From Chara braunii (Eukaryota; Streptophyta; Charophyceae; Charales; Characeae), in assembly GCA_003427395.1 (NCBI GenBank), contig BFEA01000022.1, forward strand, positions 1,045,260 to 1,082,502: a stretch of 37,243 nt of DNA. Direction: 5' to 3'. The notes under the pieces were generated by a model. It worked only from the letters and a program-made list of their open reading frames with translations. It did no database searches and was not told the origin of the DNA. The translations under genes were made by a program, and so were the position numbers. Below are positions 30,301 to 37,243 of the stretch, in pieces. Numbering within the stretch: position 1 is the first letter of the stretch; every line of letters begins with the position of its first letter.

Positions 30301-30521
30301 TGAGCGAGGGCTCAGAGGTTGGTCGGACTGCCTTGACCGGGAATCAGAACAGACTTTGCCCTACTTGTCGGGTTGGGGCAGTGGAGGTGCCCACAAGGGT
30401 AAGCGGGGACACTCTCAGAAGGCCGAAAGGTAAGACCCTAAGGGTGAATGAGGAAGGGGTGTTGGCAAGGATCTTTATGGGAGACCCTCTTCTCAGGGTT
30501 TTTTTTGGCATGCCTTGACCT

Positions 30522-30775
30522 TTGTTTTGCATGTACCCCACAGCCAAACGAAGACAACGGGGTTTGGTACGACCTGACAGTGAGCGGCTCAGAGCCGACA
30601 GACAAAGAGAAAGGGGTTTGGTATGTTTCCCCCCTTATGATGCAGCCTTTGGTCAAGATGACCTGGATGATCCTGAGTTAAATGAATGGTCCCATATCCG
30701 CCCGTGGTTGGACTGTGACTGAGATGTTGATGGGGATTATGCTATGCTGATTGACTGCATAGATGAGATGGACTG
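30522..30775 (+). pseudogene. Short acidic tail ORF of element B
   Basis: RRQRGLVRPDSERLRADRQR, then AAFGQDDLDDPELNEWSHIR and PWLDCD-stop-DVDGDYAMLIDCIDEMD. Asp/Glu-rich, in-frame TGA at about 30719. It looks like a genuine C-terminal peptide of the polyprotein or a small extra ORF after integrase. The text GGGGTTTGGTA occurs on both sides of its start (30561, 30614) and again at 31670. Function unknown. Confidence 0.4.
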
Positions 30776-31104
30776 ATTTCGATGATGATGAGATGTGCAG
30801 GCAAGAACTGAGATTTGGACTGCTAGGCCAAACTCGATGAGGGGTTTGACCTAAGATCAATGCTGATTCAATGATGCAAGGAAACGGGATTGGTAACATG
30901 ATTAGGTTGTATGAGCGGTTGGGATTTGAGTCAACCGTGAAAAGATGTTTGTGTGCGGTGGTAGCACCATACAAGATTAATGAGACTAATCCTTCTTCGA
31001 TTTTGATGGTGGCTTGGACCAAAGGTCCATGCCTTATTGAGCGAGCACTCAAGCCCTAGCGGGCGAGCACCCTGATGGCTGGGAATATATTTTATATAAT
31101 ACCC
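30776..31104. other. Expected 3' end of element B, LTR not found
   Basis: No coding content is recognised, and no sequence matching 21953-22544 was seen. An AT-rich tract lies at about 31086-31100. Confidence 0.35.
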
Positions 31105-31470
31105 CTATACATCAAGTAGCACACGATGCCACATAATTCGAGCTGGCAAATGAAAACCAGCACAAGCGTGATGCACAAGTAGTGGTCGGGCGGCGCTGCT
31201 TGATGGACGACAGGCGGGTCCGACACACGTGGCGCCAGCGATAACGCACGGTGAGGCGGTTGTGGTAGGACGGCAAGCTGGCGAGGATGCGGCTGAGCAG
31301 AGGCAGGAGGATATAGTGGCAGTTATGATCACGAGGGAGGTTCGAAGTGTGGAGGCGGAGCGCGGTAATGCTGCTCGATTTATATGCATAATACGCCATC
31401 CTCCCTGGCGATGGTCTGTGCTCGAGCGAGTCCTCTGGGCGGCACCCGAACCGCGCGTCTTCGGCGGCAT
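31105..31470 (-). CDS. Possible small ORF, MPPKTRG-type start
   Basis: ATG at 31470 opens MPPKTRGSGAAQRTRSSTDH and runs 121 codons. The rest is Ala/Ser/Cys/Arg-rich with no recognised domain, and an overlapping frame is also open, so coding status is doubtful. In its favour is a TATA box with correct spacing upstream (31630-31637). The start resembles gag starts of some plant elements, but no pol follows leftward on this strand. Confidence 0.25.
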   Translation of the reverse strand: MPPKTRGSGAAQRTRSSTDHRQGGWRIMHINRAALPRSASTLRTSLVIITATISSCLCSAASSPACRPTTTASPCVIAGATCVGPACRPSSSAARPLLVHHACAGFHLPARIMWHRVLLDV

Positions 31471-31629
31471 GGCCAAGGGAAACTATTGAGCGATGGTAGC
31501 GCAAGTGTGGCGAGAGCGCAAGAGAGCTGAGAACAGCGAAAGCAGCGGTAGTAGTGAAAGCACGATAGCGCTGCACTCTTGAGTGAACAAGATCAAGTGC
31601 GAATGATGAGAATGAATGAGCTACTGGAC

Positions 31630-31637
31630 TTTTTATA
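31630..31637 (-). promoter_or_regulatory. TATA box candidate
   Basis: The minus strand reads CACTATAAAAAGTCC. It lies about 160 nt upstream of the ATG at 31470 and about 50-60 nt from the leader block of duplicated segment copy 2. It could be a promoter of the small ORF or of an LTR. Confidence 0.35.
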
Positions 31638-31688
31638 GTGGCGAGATCCTGGCAAGGACGTCAGGGATGGGGTTTGGTATGGTTGTCA

Positions 31689-31806
31689 AAGGCCAATGCG
31701 CCGCGTCAACGGAAGTTGACTCGACGCGGTCAGCCTTTGCGCCGTTTCAAATCTGCACCAAAGGGTTTTCCGCGGTCATAGTCAACCGGGCCTTAACGCA
31801 TCGGTT
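31689..31806 (+). repeat. Duplicated segment copy 2, leader block
   Basis: Matches 19599-19720: GTTGACTCGACGCGGTCAGC, TTTCAAATCTGCACC and GGTCATAGTCAACCGGGC are shared with a few changes. It contains the GTCAAC-GGAA-GTTGAC hairpin at 31705-31720. Similarity to copy 1 stops after GCATCGGT; in copy 1 this is joined directly to the 48-bp array. Confidence 0.75.
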
Positions 31807-32089
31807 AAAATTCCCCGGGGCGGAAGCCACAAAAAAGATGTGCAGCATTACATTCCTCAAGAGGCCTGATCGTCCTCTTTGGACTGGACCATCGCGACCG
31901 CAAGGGACGAATTAGTGGGGCCCGGCCCAAACGACACTTGAAACGGACCAACAGATAGCGAGATAATTATGTTTGACCGATTGGGACCGGACCGACACGA
32001 CTGCAAAACTCAGTAGGAAGAGGAACAGGCCCAAACGGCCACGTAAATGAATAATTGGGCCCTAGTAATAATTAAAATGGGGTCATGTG

Positions 32090-32700
32090 CTATTTTAGGC
32101 ATAGGACTGACTCTTCGTTTCCCAAAGTCGGGCCATTCCCAATCCCGTGCTAAAATTAGCAGAGTCCCACACTATTTTTAGTGTGGGACTGACTGTTCGT
32201 CTACTTGGGATTGGGCCTGCCCCAGTCCCATGCTAAAATTAGCACAGTCCCACAATATTTATAGCGAGAGACTGACTGTTTGTCTACTTGGGACTGGGCC
32301 TACCCTAGTCCCGTGCTAAAATTAGCACAGTCCCACTCTATTTTTAGCGTGGGACTGACTGTTCGTTTACTTGGGACTGGGCCTGCCCCAGTCCTGTGCT
32401 AAGATTAGCACAGTCCCACGCTATTCTTAGCGTGGGTCTAACTGTTCGTCTAATTGGGAATGGGCCTGCCCCAGTCCCGTCCTAAAATTAGCACAGTCCC
32501 ACGCTATTTCTAACGTGGGACTGACTGCTCGTCTACTTGGGACTGGGCCTGCCGGTCCCGTGCTAAAATTAGCACAGTCCCACAATATTTTTAGCGTGAG
32601 ACTGACTATTCGGCTACTTGGGACTGGCTGTTCATGTTCCAAGGTCGGGACCATCCCAGGCCCGCGCTATTCTTAGCAAAGAACCGTGCTATTTTTAGCA
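32090..32700 (+). repeat. 83-bp tandem array of double hairpins
   Basis: GTGCTAAAATTAGCAC (7-bp arms) recurs at about 32148, 32230, 32313, 32396, 32479 and 32560, an 81-83-bp period. Each unit also carries a second stem such as TCCCACGCTA/TAGCGTGGGA. The first unit has TCCCACACTA/TAGTGTGGGA, a compensated A-T for G-C change; others have mismatches. The period is not a multiple of three, so the minus-strand frame at 32427-32654 is not a gene. Confidence 0.8.
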
Positions 32701-33180
32701 CTGGCCCCGACCATGGGACTGCTGCACTTGGGCCTGGCCATCTGGCCTCTCCACTATAGAAGAGAGGCCGTATCACTCAAGAGAGACAGAGAACGCATTA
32801 ACGAAACGCAGAAGCGCTGGTGGAGCAGCAGGGAACAGTAGGAGCCTAGGCCAAGGCTTTGAGACGAGTAGAAGAGGGAGCAAGCTTAACAAGATCAAGG
32901 CAAGCAAGGGGGAGAGGTAAGGGAGAGGTTGGGCAGCTTTTGGCGGGTGCAGTAGCCAGGGTGTCTCATTTTGAGCTGCCGCACTTCTCCTGCTTGCTCA
33001 CACCCGCCTCCTTTTCTCATCTTCACTTCCTCTCGCCCCTCCTTTCTCCCCTTTTCTCTCTCCCTCTCTTCCAATCTCTCCCTCACTCTCCCCTGCTCGC
33101 ATGTGCACTCTTGCCCCGCTTCAAACCCCAGATCTGTGTGCTCCTATCTACCCCATGCGCCCGCACTTGCTGATCTGATT
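32701..33180. other. Non-coding stretch between arrays
   Basis: No gene is recognised. A CTATAGAAGAGAGG motif at about 32753 followed by AAGAGAGACAGAGAACGC resembles an LTR promoter and start, weakly. A pyrimidine-rich run of CT/TCTC lies at 33000-33090. Confidence 0.4.
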
Positions 33181-33828
33181 GGTACTTTCATGTTGGCTTA
33201 ATTGGCGCGCCCACGCGCGCAAGAGAGTTGACCGGGATCTTCCGCAGTTGCTAATCTGATCGGTACTTCCATGTTGGCTTAATTCTCGCGCCCACGTGCG
33301 CATCACAGCTGGTCGGGATCTGCCCACAGTTGCTGATCTGATCGGTACTTCCATGTTGGCTCATTGGCGCGCCCACACGCGCATCACAGTTGGTCAGGAT
33401 CTGCCCGTAGTTGCTGATCTGATCGGTACTTCCAAGCTGTCTCTTATACACATCTAGATGTGTATAAGAGACAGGGTGCGCACACACACACCTCACAGTT
33501 TGTCGGGATCTGCTCGCAGTTGCTGATCTGATTGGTACTTCCATGCTGGCACAATTGGCACGCCCACGCGCGAATCACAGTTGGTCGGGATCTGCCCGCA
33601 GTTGCTGATCTATCGGCCACATGCGCATCACAGTTGGGATCTGCCCGCAGTTGCTGATCTGATTGGTACTTCCATGTTGGCTTAATTGGCGCGCCCACGC
33701 GCGCATCACAGTTAGTCGGAATCTGCCCGCAGTTGCTGACCTGATCGGTACTTCCATGTTGACTTAATTGGCGCACCCACATGTGCATCACAGTTGGTCG
33801 GGATCTGCCCGCAGTTGCTCATCTGACT
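33181..33828 (+). repeat. 81/82-bp tandem array
   Basis: GGTACTTCCATGTTGGCTTA and TTGCTGATCTGATC recur. GGTACT starts at 33181, 33262, 33344, 33425, 33534, 33665, 33747 and 33829, an 81-82-bp period except where an adapter (33437-33474) and a partial unit (about 33610-33655) intervene. The last unit leads directly into the 48-bp array, where the match to copy 1 resumes. Confidence 0.85.
33437..33474. other. Nextera/Tn5 mosaic-end junction (library artefact)
   Basis: CTGTCTCTTATACACATCT at 33437-33455 is followed at once by its exact reverse complement at 33456-33474. This 38-bp palindrome is the junction adapter left when Nextera mate-pair fragments are circularised. It is synthetic, not genomic. 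It sits inside the 82-bp array and changes that period to 109 bp, so the local sequence is chimeric or mis-assembled. Confidence 0.97.
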
Positions 33829-34700
33829 GGTACTTTCATTGGCGCGCTCCCGCACACTTCACTTGTGGGACATTGTCGATCCTGAACCTGTGCGCTCACG
33901 CGGATTTCATCGGTGGGACACTGTCGATCTTGAACCTGTGCTCTCGTGCGCACTTCATGAGTGGGACGTTGTGGATCCTGAACCGGTGTGCTCACGCGCA
34001 CTTCATCTGTGGGACATTGTCAATCCCAAACCTGTGCGCTCACACACACTTCATCTCTGGGACACTGTCGATCCTGAACCTGTGCGCTCATGCGCACTTC
34101 ATCAATGGGACATTGTCGATCCTGAACATGTGCACTCACTCGCACATCTGTGGGACAATGTCAATCCTGAACATGTGCGCTTGCGGGACATTGCCAGTAA
34201 TGAACCTCTGCGCTCACACACACTTCATCTGTGAGACATTGTCGATCCTGAACTTGCGTGCTCACACACACTTTATTTGTGGGAAATTGTCGATCTTGAA
34301 CCTGTGCGCTCACGCACACTTCATTTGTGGGACATTGTCAATCCTGAACCGACGTGCTCACGCGCACTTTATTTGTGGGACATTGTTGATCCTGAACCCG
34401 TGCGCTCACACGCACTTTATTTGTGGCACATTGTGAATCTTGGACCTGTGCGCCCATGCGCACGTCATGTGTAGACATTGCTGATTTTGAGCCCGTGCAC
34501 CCATGCACACCTAATCTGTGGGCATTGCTGATCTTGAGCCCGTGCGCCCATGCACACCTCGTATGTGGGCATTTCTGATCTTGAGCCTGTGCGACCATGC
34601 GCACTTCATCTGTGGACATTGCTGATCTTGAGCTAGTGTGTCCACGCGCACTTCATCTATGGACATTTCTGATCTTGAGCCAGTGCATTCATGTTTGCGA
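33829..34700 (+). repeat. 48-bp tandem array, copy 2
   Basis: Begins GGTACTTTCATTGGCGCGCT, as in copy 1 at 19712. The same 48-bp unit (CACTTCATCTGTGGGACATT, GTCGATCCTGAACCTG) repeats about 12 times, followed by more diverged ~47-bp units (TTGCTGATCTTGAGCCCGTG) to about 34700. Again two plus frames stay open (33768-34436 and 33839-34234), with a different frame longest than in copy 1. This argues against a conserved protein. Confidence 0.82.
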
Positions 34701-35538
34701 CATTGTTGATCTCGTGACATCGCTGCCCACACGTCAATTGCTATTTGTGTGATTATTATTCAGGTCCATGTGACATTGCTGATTATTCGGATCTGTGTGA
34801 CATTCTTAAATCGGATCTGTGTGTCTTTGACGCTCGCGCTTTCACACACTTCATTATTCGGACCCGTGTGACAATTATCGTGGGTGCGCGCCTTTGTCTG
34901 GTGTCGCGAATTCAGTGCGCGCCCAGGCTCGAGCTAGCTATTTGAGAGTGCACCCCGGCCCGAGATGGCTATTTGAGAGCGCGCCTGGGCTCGAGCTGGT
35001 TATTTGAGTGCACGCGCAGGCTTGGGTTGACTGATTTGGTGTGCGCCCAGGTTCAAACTGGCTGTTTGAGTGCTCTGATTTGGTGCGCGCCCAGGCTCAA
35101 ACTTGCTGATTGAGTGCGCGCTTAAGCCCGGACTAGTCGATTGAGTGCGCGCCCAAGCTCGTCGTTGATGATTTAGTGCGCACCCAAGCTCGGTATTAAT
35201 GTTTTTAGTGCGCGCCTGTGCCCTGTGTCGCTGATTTACTGTGCGCACAGGCCTGACATCGTTGTTTGGGTGCGCGCCCTGACGTTAGAGCATGCGCCCT
35301 GTTGATATGGCGACTCTACAGCACGTTCCCTTCTGATCCGATTGGTTTGGGACCAAGTGGCTTGCTGGACTGATGCCTGAGTGCTGTTGTTGGAAGGATT
35401 CACCGTCTCACTCCGCTGATTTTGATCCCTTGTTGATAAGTTCTTTGCGCAGACAATGCTAAGCCAGTCCCTACATAGACGGTAATTATGATTCAGTCCC
35501 TGCGCAGGCAGTATTTTTCCTGTGCAGATGATATTTGC
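34700..35538 (+). repeat. ~47-bp degenerate array and spacer specific to copy 2
   Basis: From about 34900 to 35290, units of the form GTGCGCGCCCAGGCTCGAGC followed by TGGCTGATTTGA recur every 40-50 bp with strong divergence. 34700-34900 and 35290-35538 show degenerate short repeats (GATCTGTGTGACATT; TCCCTGCGCAGGCAG) and no gene. Copy 1 lacks this part. Confidence 0.6.
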
Positions 35539-36480
35539 GGTCCAGTTTCATGCAGTGCAGTACCAGCGCATACGGCATTTGTGATTGGTCCCTACATAGG
35601 CGATGCCCTTCCGATCGGTCCCTTGCTGCGACGATATTGACAATCCCAGTCCTCATGCACTTGTAGCAGAGACCTTTTCGTGATAGCAATATAGTGAGTT
35701 GTTGCTGCTGTTCAGCCGGGCCCATTCAGGCAGGCCCTTCCATCGAGTTGCTGCGGGCCTTTCCATCGAGTTGCTGCTGTTCAGCCAGGCCCATTCAAGC
35801 AGGCCCCTTTCATTGAGTAGCTGCTGCTGTTCAGCAGAGACTATTCAGGTGGGCCCTTCCACCAAGTTGCTGCTGTTCAGCCAGGCCCGTTTAGGCGTGC
35901 CCCTTTAATTGAGTAGCTGGTTGCTGATTCAGCCGGGCCCACTCAGGCGGGCCCAGACACCACTTTGTTGTTGCCTTTTTCGGCCAAGCCCATTCAAGCA
36001 GGCCCAGGCATTGCCTTCACCATTGTTCAGTTGGACCTACGATGTGAGTTGCTGATTTGACGAGATTGGTGAGCTCCTACTTGCTTTGGGGACCAGTGCG
36101 AGGACCTTGTTGATTGGTCCTACCATTTGGAGGACCCACACGTCTGTACTCTTAGAGGCAGAATTATTGTCCAAACTGGCACGTCGACAAGGGGCAGCCC
36201 CGAAGTGGGGCAAACTTGTTGAGAGTTTCCGTTACTGGTATGACGGTCACCAGACTTTCTACATCAGGGCTAATGAGTCCCCGACCTCAAGACACACTCT
36301 GGTGATTACCTACTTGGTAAAGGGGGCAGAAAAGGGGGTGAAGGGTGCCACATATGACAGAATCGCCGACTACATATTCCGCAGGGAGAGCCATTGGAGG
36401 GACAATTGGCTTCATGTGGTGTTCCTTCAAGTCCCTTCAGCCCCAGGTGGTGTCTTCTTCAATTTTGATGGGTGCAATCC
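35539..36480 (+). repeat. Duplicated segment copy 2, distal block
   Basis: Matches 20311-21237 from GGTCCAGTTTCATGCAG through the GGGCCC hairpin array (about 35700-35950) to GTGTCTTCTTCAATTTTGATG. After about 36478 the two copies diverge completely: copy 1 continues coding, while copy 2 runs into CCGGACC repeats. The end therefore looks like a breakpoint inside the reading frame. Confidence 0.8.
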
Positions 36481-36483
36481 ATA
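36153..36483 (+). pseudogene. Unrecognised ORF, copy 2, 3'-truncated
   Basis: Frame LEAELLSKLARRQGAAPKWG, KLVESFRYWYDGHQTFYIRA, then VITYLVKGAEKGVKGATYDR and SHWRDNWLHVVFLQVPSAPG, ending GVFFNFDGCNP-stop where homology to copy 1 ends. It retains the 22 nt missing in copy 1 and so shows the unbroken order of the protein over about 108 residues. No family is recognised. The upstream frame is open to 36086, but a start codon cannot be chosen. Confidence 0.5.
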
Positions 36484-36489
36484 GCTACG

Positions 36490-36630
36490 CCGGACCCGAC
36501 CCCGGACCGATTCTGGACCCCGGACCCCGGACCTCGGACCTTCCTGGCCCATCCAAACTTCCAAAAAACCGGAATATTTCGGAATTTTCGGACCGGTCCG
36601 GATCCTGGTCCGGATCCCCTATATTGTCCG
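36490..36630. repeat. CCGGACC-rich simple repeat
   Basis: CCGGACC-type words recur (GACCCCGGACCCCGGACCTC), followed by GGACCGGTCCGGATCC and a second GGTCCGGATCC. It lies between the breakpoint of duplicated copy 2 and the U6-derived sequences. Confidence 0.6.
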
Positions 36631-36654
36631 GAAAAAAAAAAACAAAAAAAAAAC

Positions 36655-36728
36655 GCCTCTACTCCTACTTCTCAGTTAAAGCATGTCATCCATGTGCAGG
36701 GGCCATGCTAATCTTCTCCTTCCAATGT
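36655..36728 (-). pseudogene. U6 snRNA-derived fragment, minus strand
   Basis: Read on the minus strand it has ATTGGAAGGAGAAGATTAGC, ATGGCCCCTGCACATGGATG and ACATGCTTTAACTGAGAAG. This is U6 from the ATTGGAA region through the invariant AGATTAGCATGGCCCCTG core to the 3' end, with about 7 nt missing after ATTGGAA. A T-rich run follows. No U6 promoter is seen. It is a pseudogene or part of a U6-derived repeat. Confidence 0.85.
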
Positions 36729-36744
36729 TAATGAATGTCCCAAG

Positions 36745-36793
36745 GGCAAGATTAGCATGGCCCCTGCGCCAAGATGACACGCATCAATGAGGA
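36745..36793 (+). pseudogene. U6 snRNA-derived fragment, plus strand, with A-tail
   Basis: AAGATTAGCATGGCCCCTGC, then GCCAAGATGACACGCATCAA and GAGGAAGTGGACC match the U6 3' half with a few changes. It ends in a run of about 17 A. U6 normally ends in T residues, so the A-run suggests an RNA copied by LINE-type machinery. The preceding TGTCCCAAGGGCA may be a remnant of the U6 5' stem-loop. It is head-to-head with the minus fragment. Confidence 0.8.
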
Positions 36794-36799
36794 AGTGGA

Positions 36800-37243
36800 C
36801 CAAAAAAAAAAAAAAAAACCCAAAAAGGAGGAGGAGGAGGAGCGGGGGGAGACAAGGAGGAAGACAAGAAGAGAGGAGGAGGACGACAGAGGAGTAAAGA
36901 AGAAAAAAAATTGGGCCCACGTATTCCTTATTGAATAGTCATTTTCCCAAAGGATCCCATCAGTGCATCTACAAGGGTCCAATATCTCAAGAGACGTTCG
37001 GCAAATTTCGTATGAGAGCGGAGCAGGCCAGCAATATATGTTCCAGATCCGAAGTCAGGTCTGATTTCCAGCAGTTATGGGTCACAAGTTACAACTACTT
37101 GCTACCGTAGCTCTCTCTTTTCTTTTGTTTCGTTTTCCTACGAGCAGCGGCCCTAAGGGCCTTGCTCCACTCGTCACTACTTGCACAAAAGACAAAACAT
37201 ATGGCGGCGTATGGTCCCATGTTCTAGCAGAAGACTCATTCCT
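36800..37243. other. Right-end stretch, no gene recognised
   Basis: A purine-rich GGAGGA tract lies at 36826-36900. Beyond it is ordinary sequence with a GC hairpin GGCCCTAAGGGCC at about 37149-37161. Nothing coding is supported. Confidence 0.5.

Larger units (their letters stand above)
22545..30780 (+). mobile_element. Ty3/gypsy-type retrotransposon B (LTRs not resolved)
   Basis: Order on the plus strand: primer binding site, a 2.4-kb region with four repeats of an unknown module, gag, linker, protease, RT, RNase H, integrase, short acidic tail ORF. Pol is homologous to element A but older: it has more than a dozen in-frame stops, several frameshifts, loss of the RT palm and a mutated integrase active site. 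It lacks the third ORF of element A. Orientation is opposite to A. Confidence 0.88.

Noticed and set aside
21953-31104. LTR pair for element B
   Set aside because: I compared 21953-22544 with 30776-31700 by eye and saw no matching stretch, so LTR boundaries are left open.
32427-32654. Minus-strand 75-codon frame in the 83-bp array
   Set aside because: The period is not a multiple of three and the frame is only a by-product of the repeat.
33251-33791. Minus-strand frames of 97 and 115 codons crossing the 82-bp array
   Set aside because: They run through the synthetic Tn5 mosaic-end palindrome and a minisatellite, so the peptides are artefacts.

Overview
The window reads as repeat-rich nuclear DNA of a plant or streptophyte alga. 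It is built from decayed Ty3/gypsy LTR retrotransposons, minisatellite arrays and a duplicated segment carrying an unrecognised reading frame. The gag and pol reading frames resemble, from memory and not from a search, the large gypsy families of the charophyte Chara braunii. A tRNA-Asp-type primer binding site and U6 snRNA-derived sequences fit the green lineage. No intact host gene was recognised.

Layout. (1) 1-5000: a 53-bp minisatellite, a minus-strand gypsy RNase H remnant, AT-rich DNA with five ~120-bp repeats, and a cluster of about 12 small hairpins at 3503-4460 that share the loop core AAACTTAT but have different, often compensated, stems. A possible minus-strand primer binding site and LTR edge lies at 4970-4988. 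(2) 5000-10140: no recognised gene. (3) 10269-19074, minus strand: gypsy element A, in the order gag, protease, RT, RNase H, integrase, then a third 843-codon frame ending in a second zinc knuckle. This third frame is separated from integrase by a plausible 160-nt GT-AG intron. RT and integrase catalytic residues are visible, while protease and several frame junctions are broken. (4) 19599-21952: copy 1 of a duplicated segment (leader hairpin, 48-bp array, GGGCCC hairpin array, unknown ORFs). (5) 22545-30780, plus strand: gypsy element B, with a primer binding site, four tandem copies of an unrecognised ~125-residue module ahead of gag, then gag, protease, an RT with its catalytic core deleted, RNase H and integrase. 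It carries many stops. A 115-N gap in gag is flanked by a 72-bp identical overlap. (6) 31105-36480: a possible minus-strand small ORF with a TATA box, then copy 2 of the duplicated segment, expanded by 83-, 82-, 48- and ~47-bp arrays. One array contains an exact Nextera/Tn5 mosaic-end junction, which is a library artefact. (7) 36655-36793: two head-to-head U6 snRNA-derived fragments.

Elements A and B are related and lie in opposite orientation. Most of their in-frame stops can be explained by C-to-T or G-to-A changes, as expected from decay of methylated DNA. The observations most worth follow-up are the covarying hairpin arrays, the repeated pre-gag module of element B, and the spliced-looking third ORF of element A.
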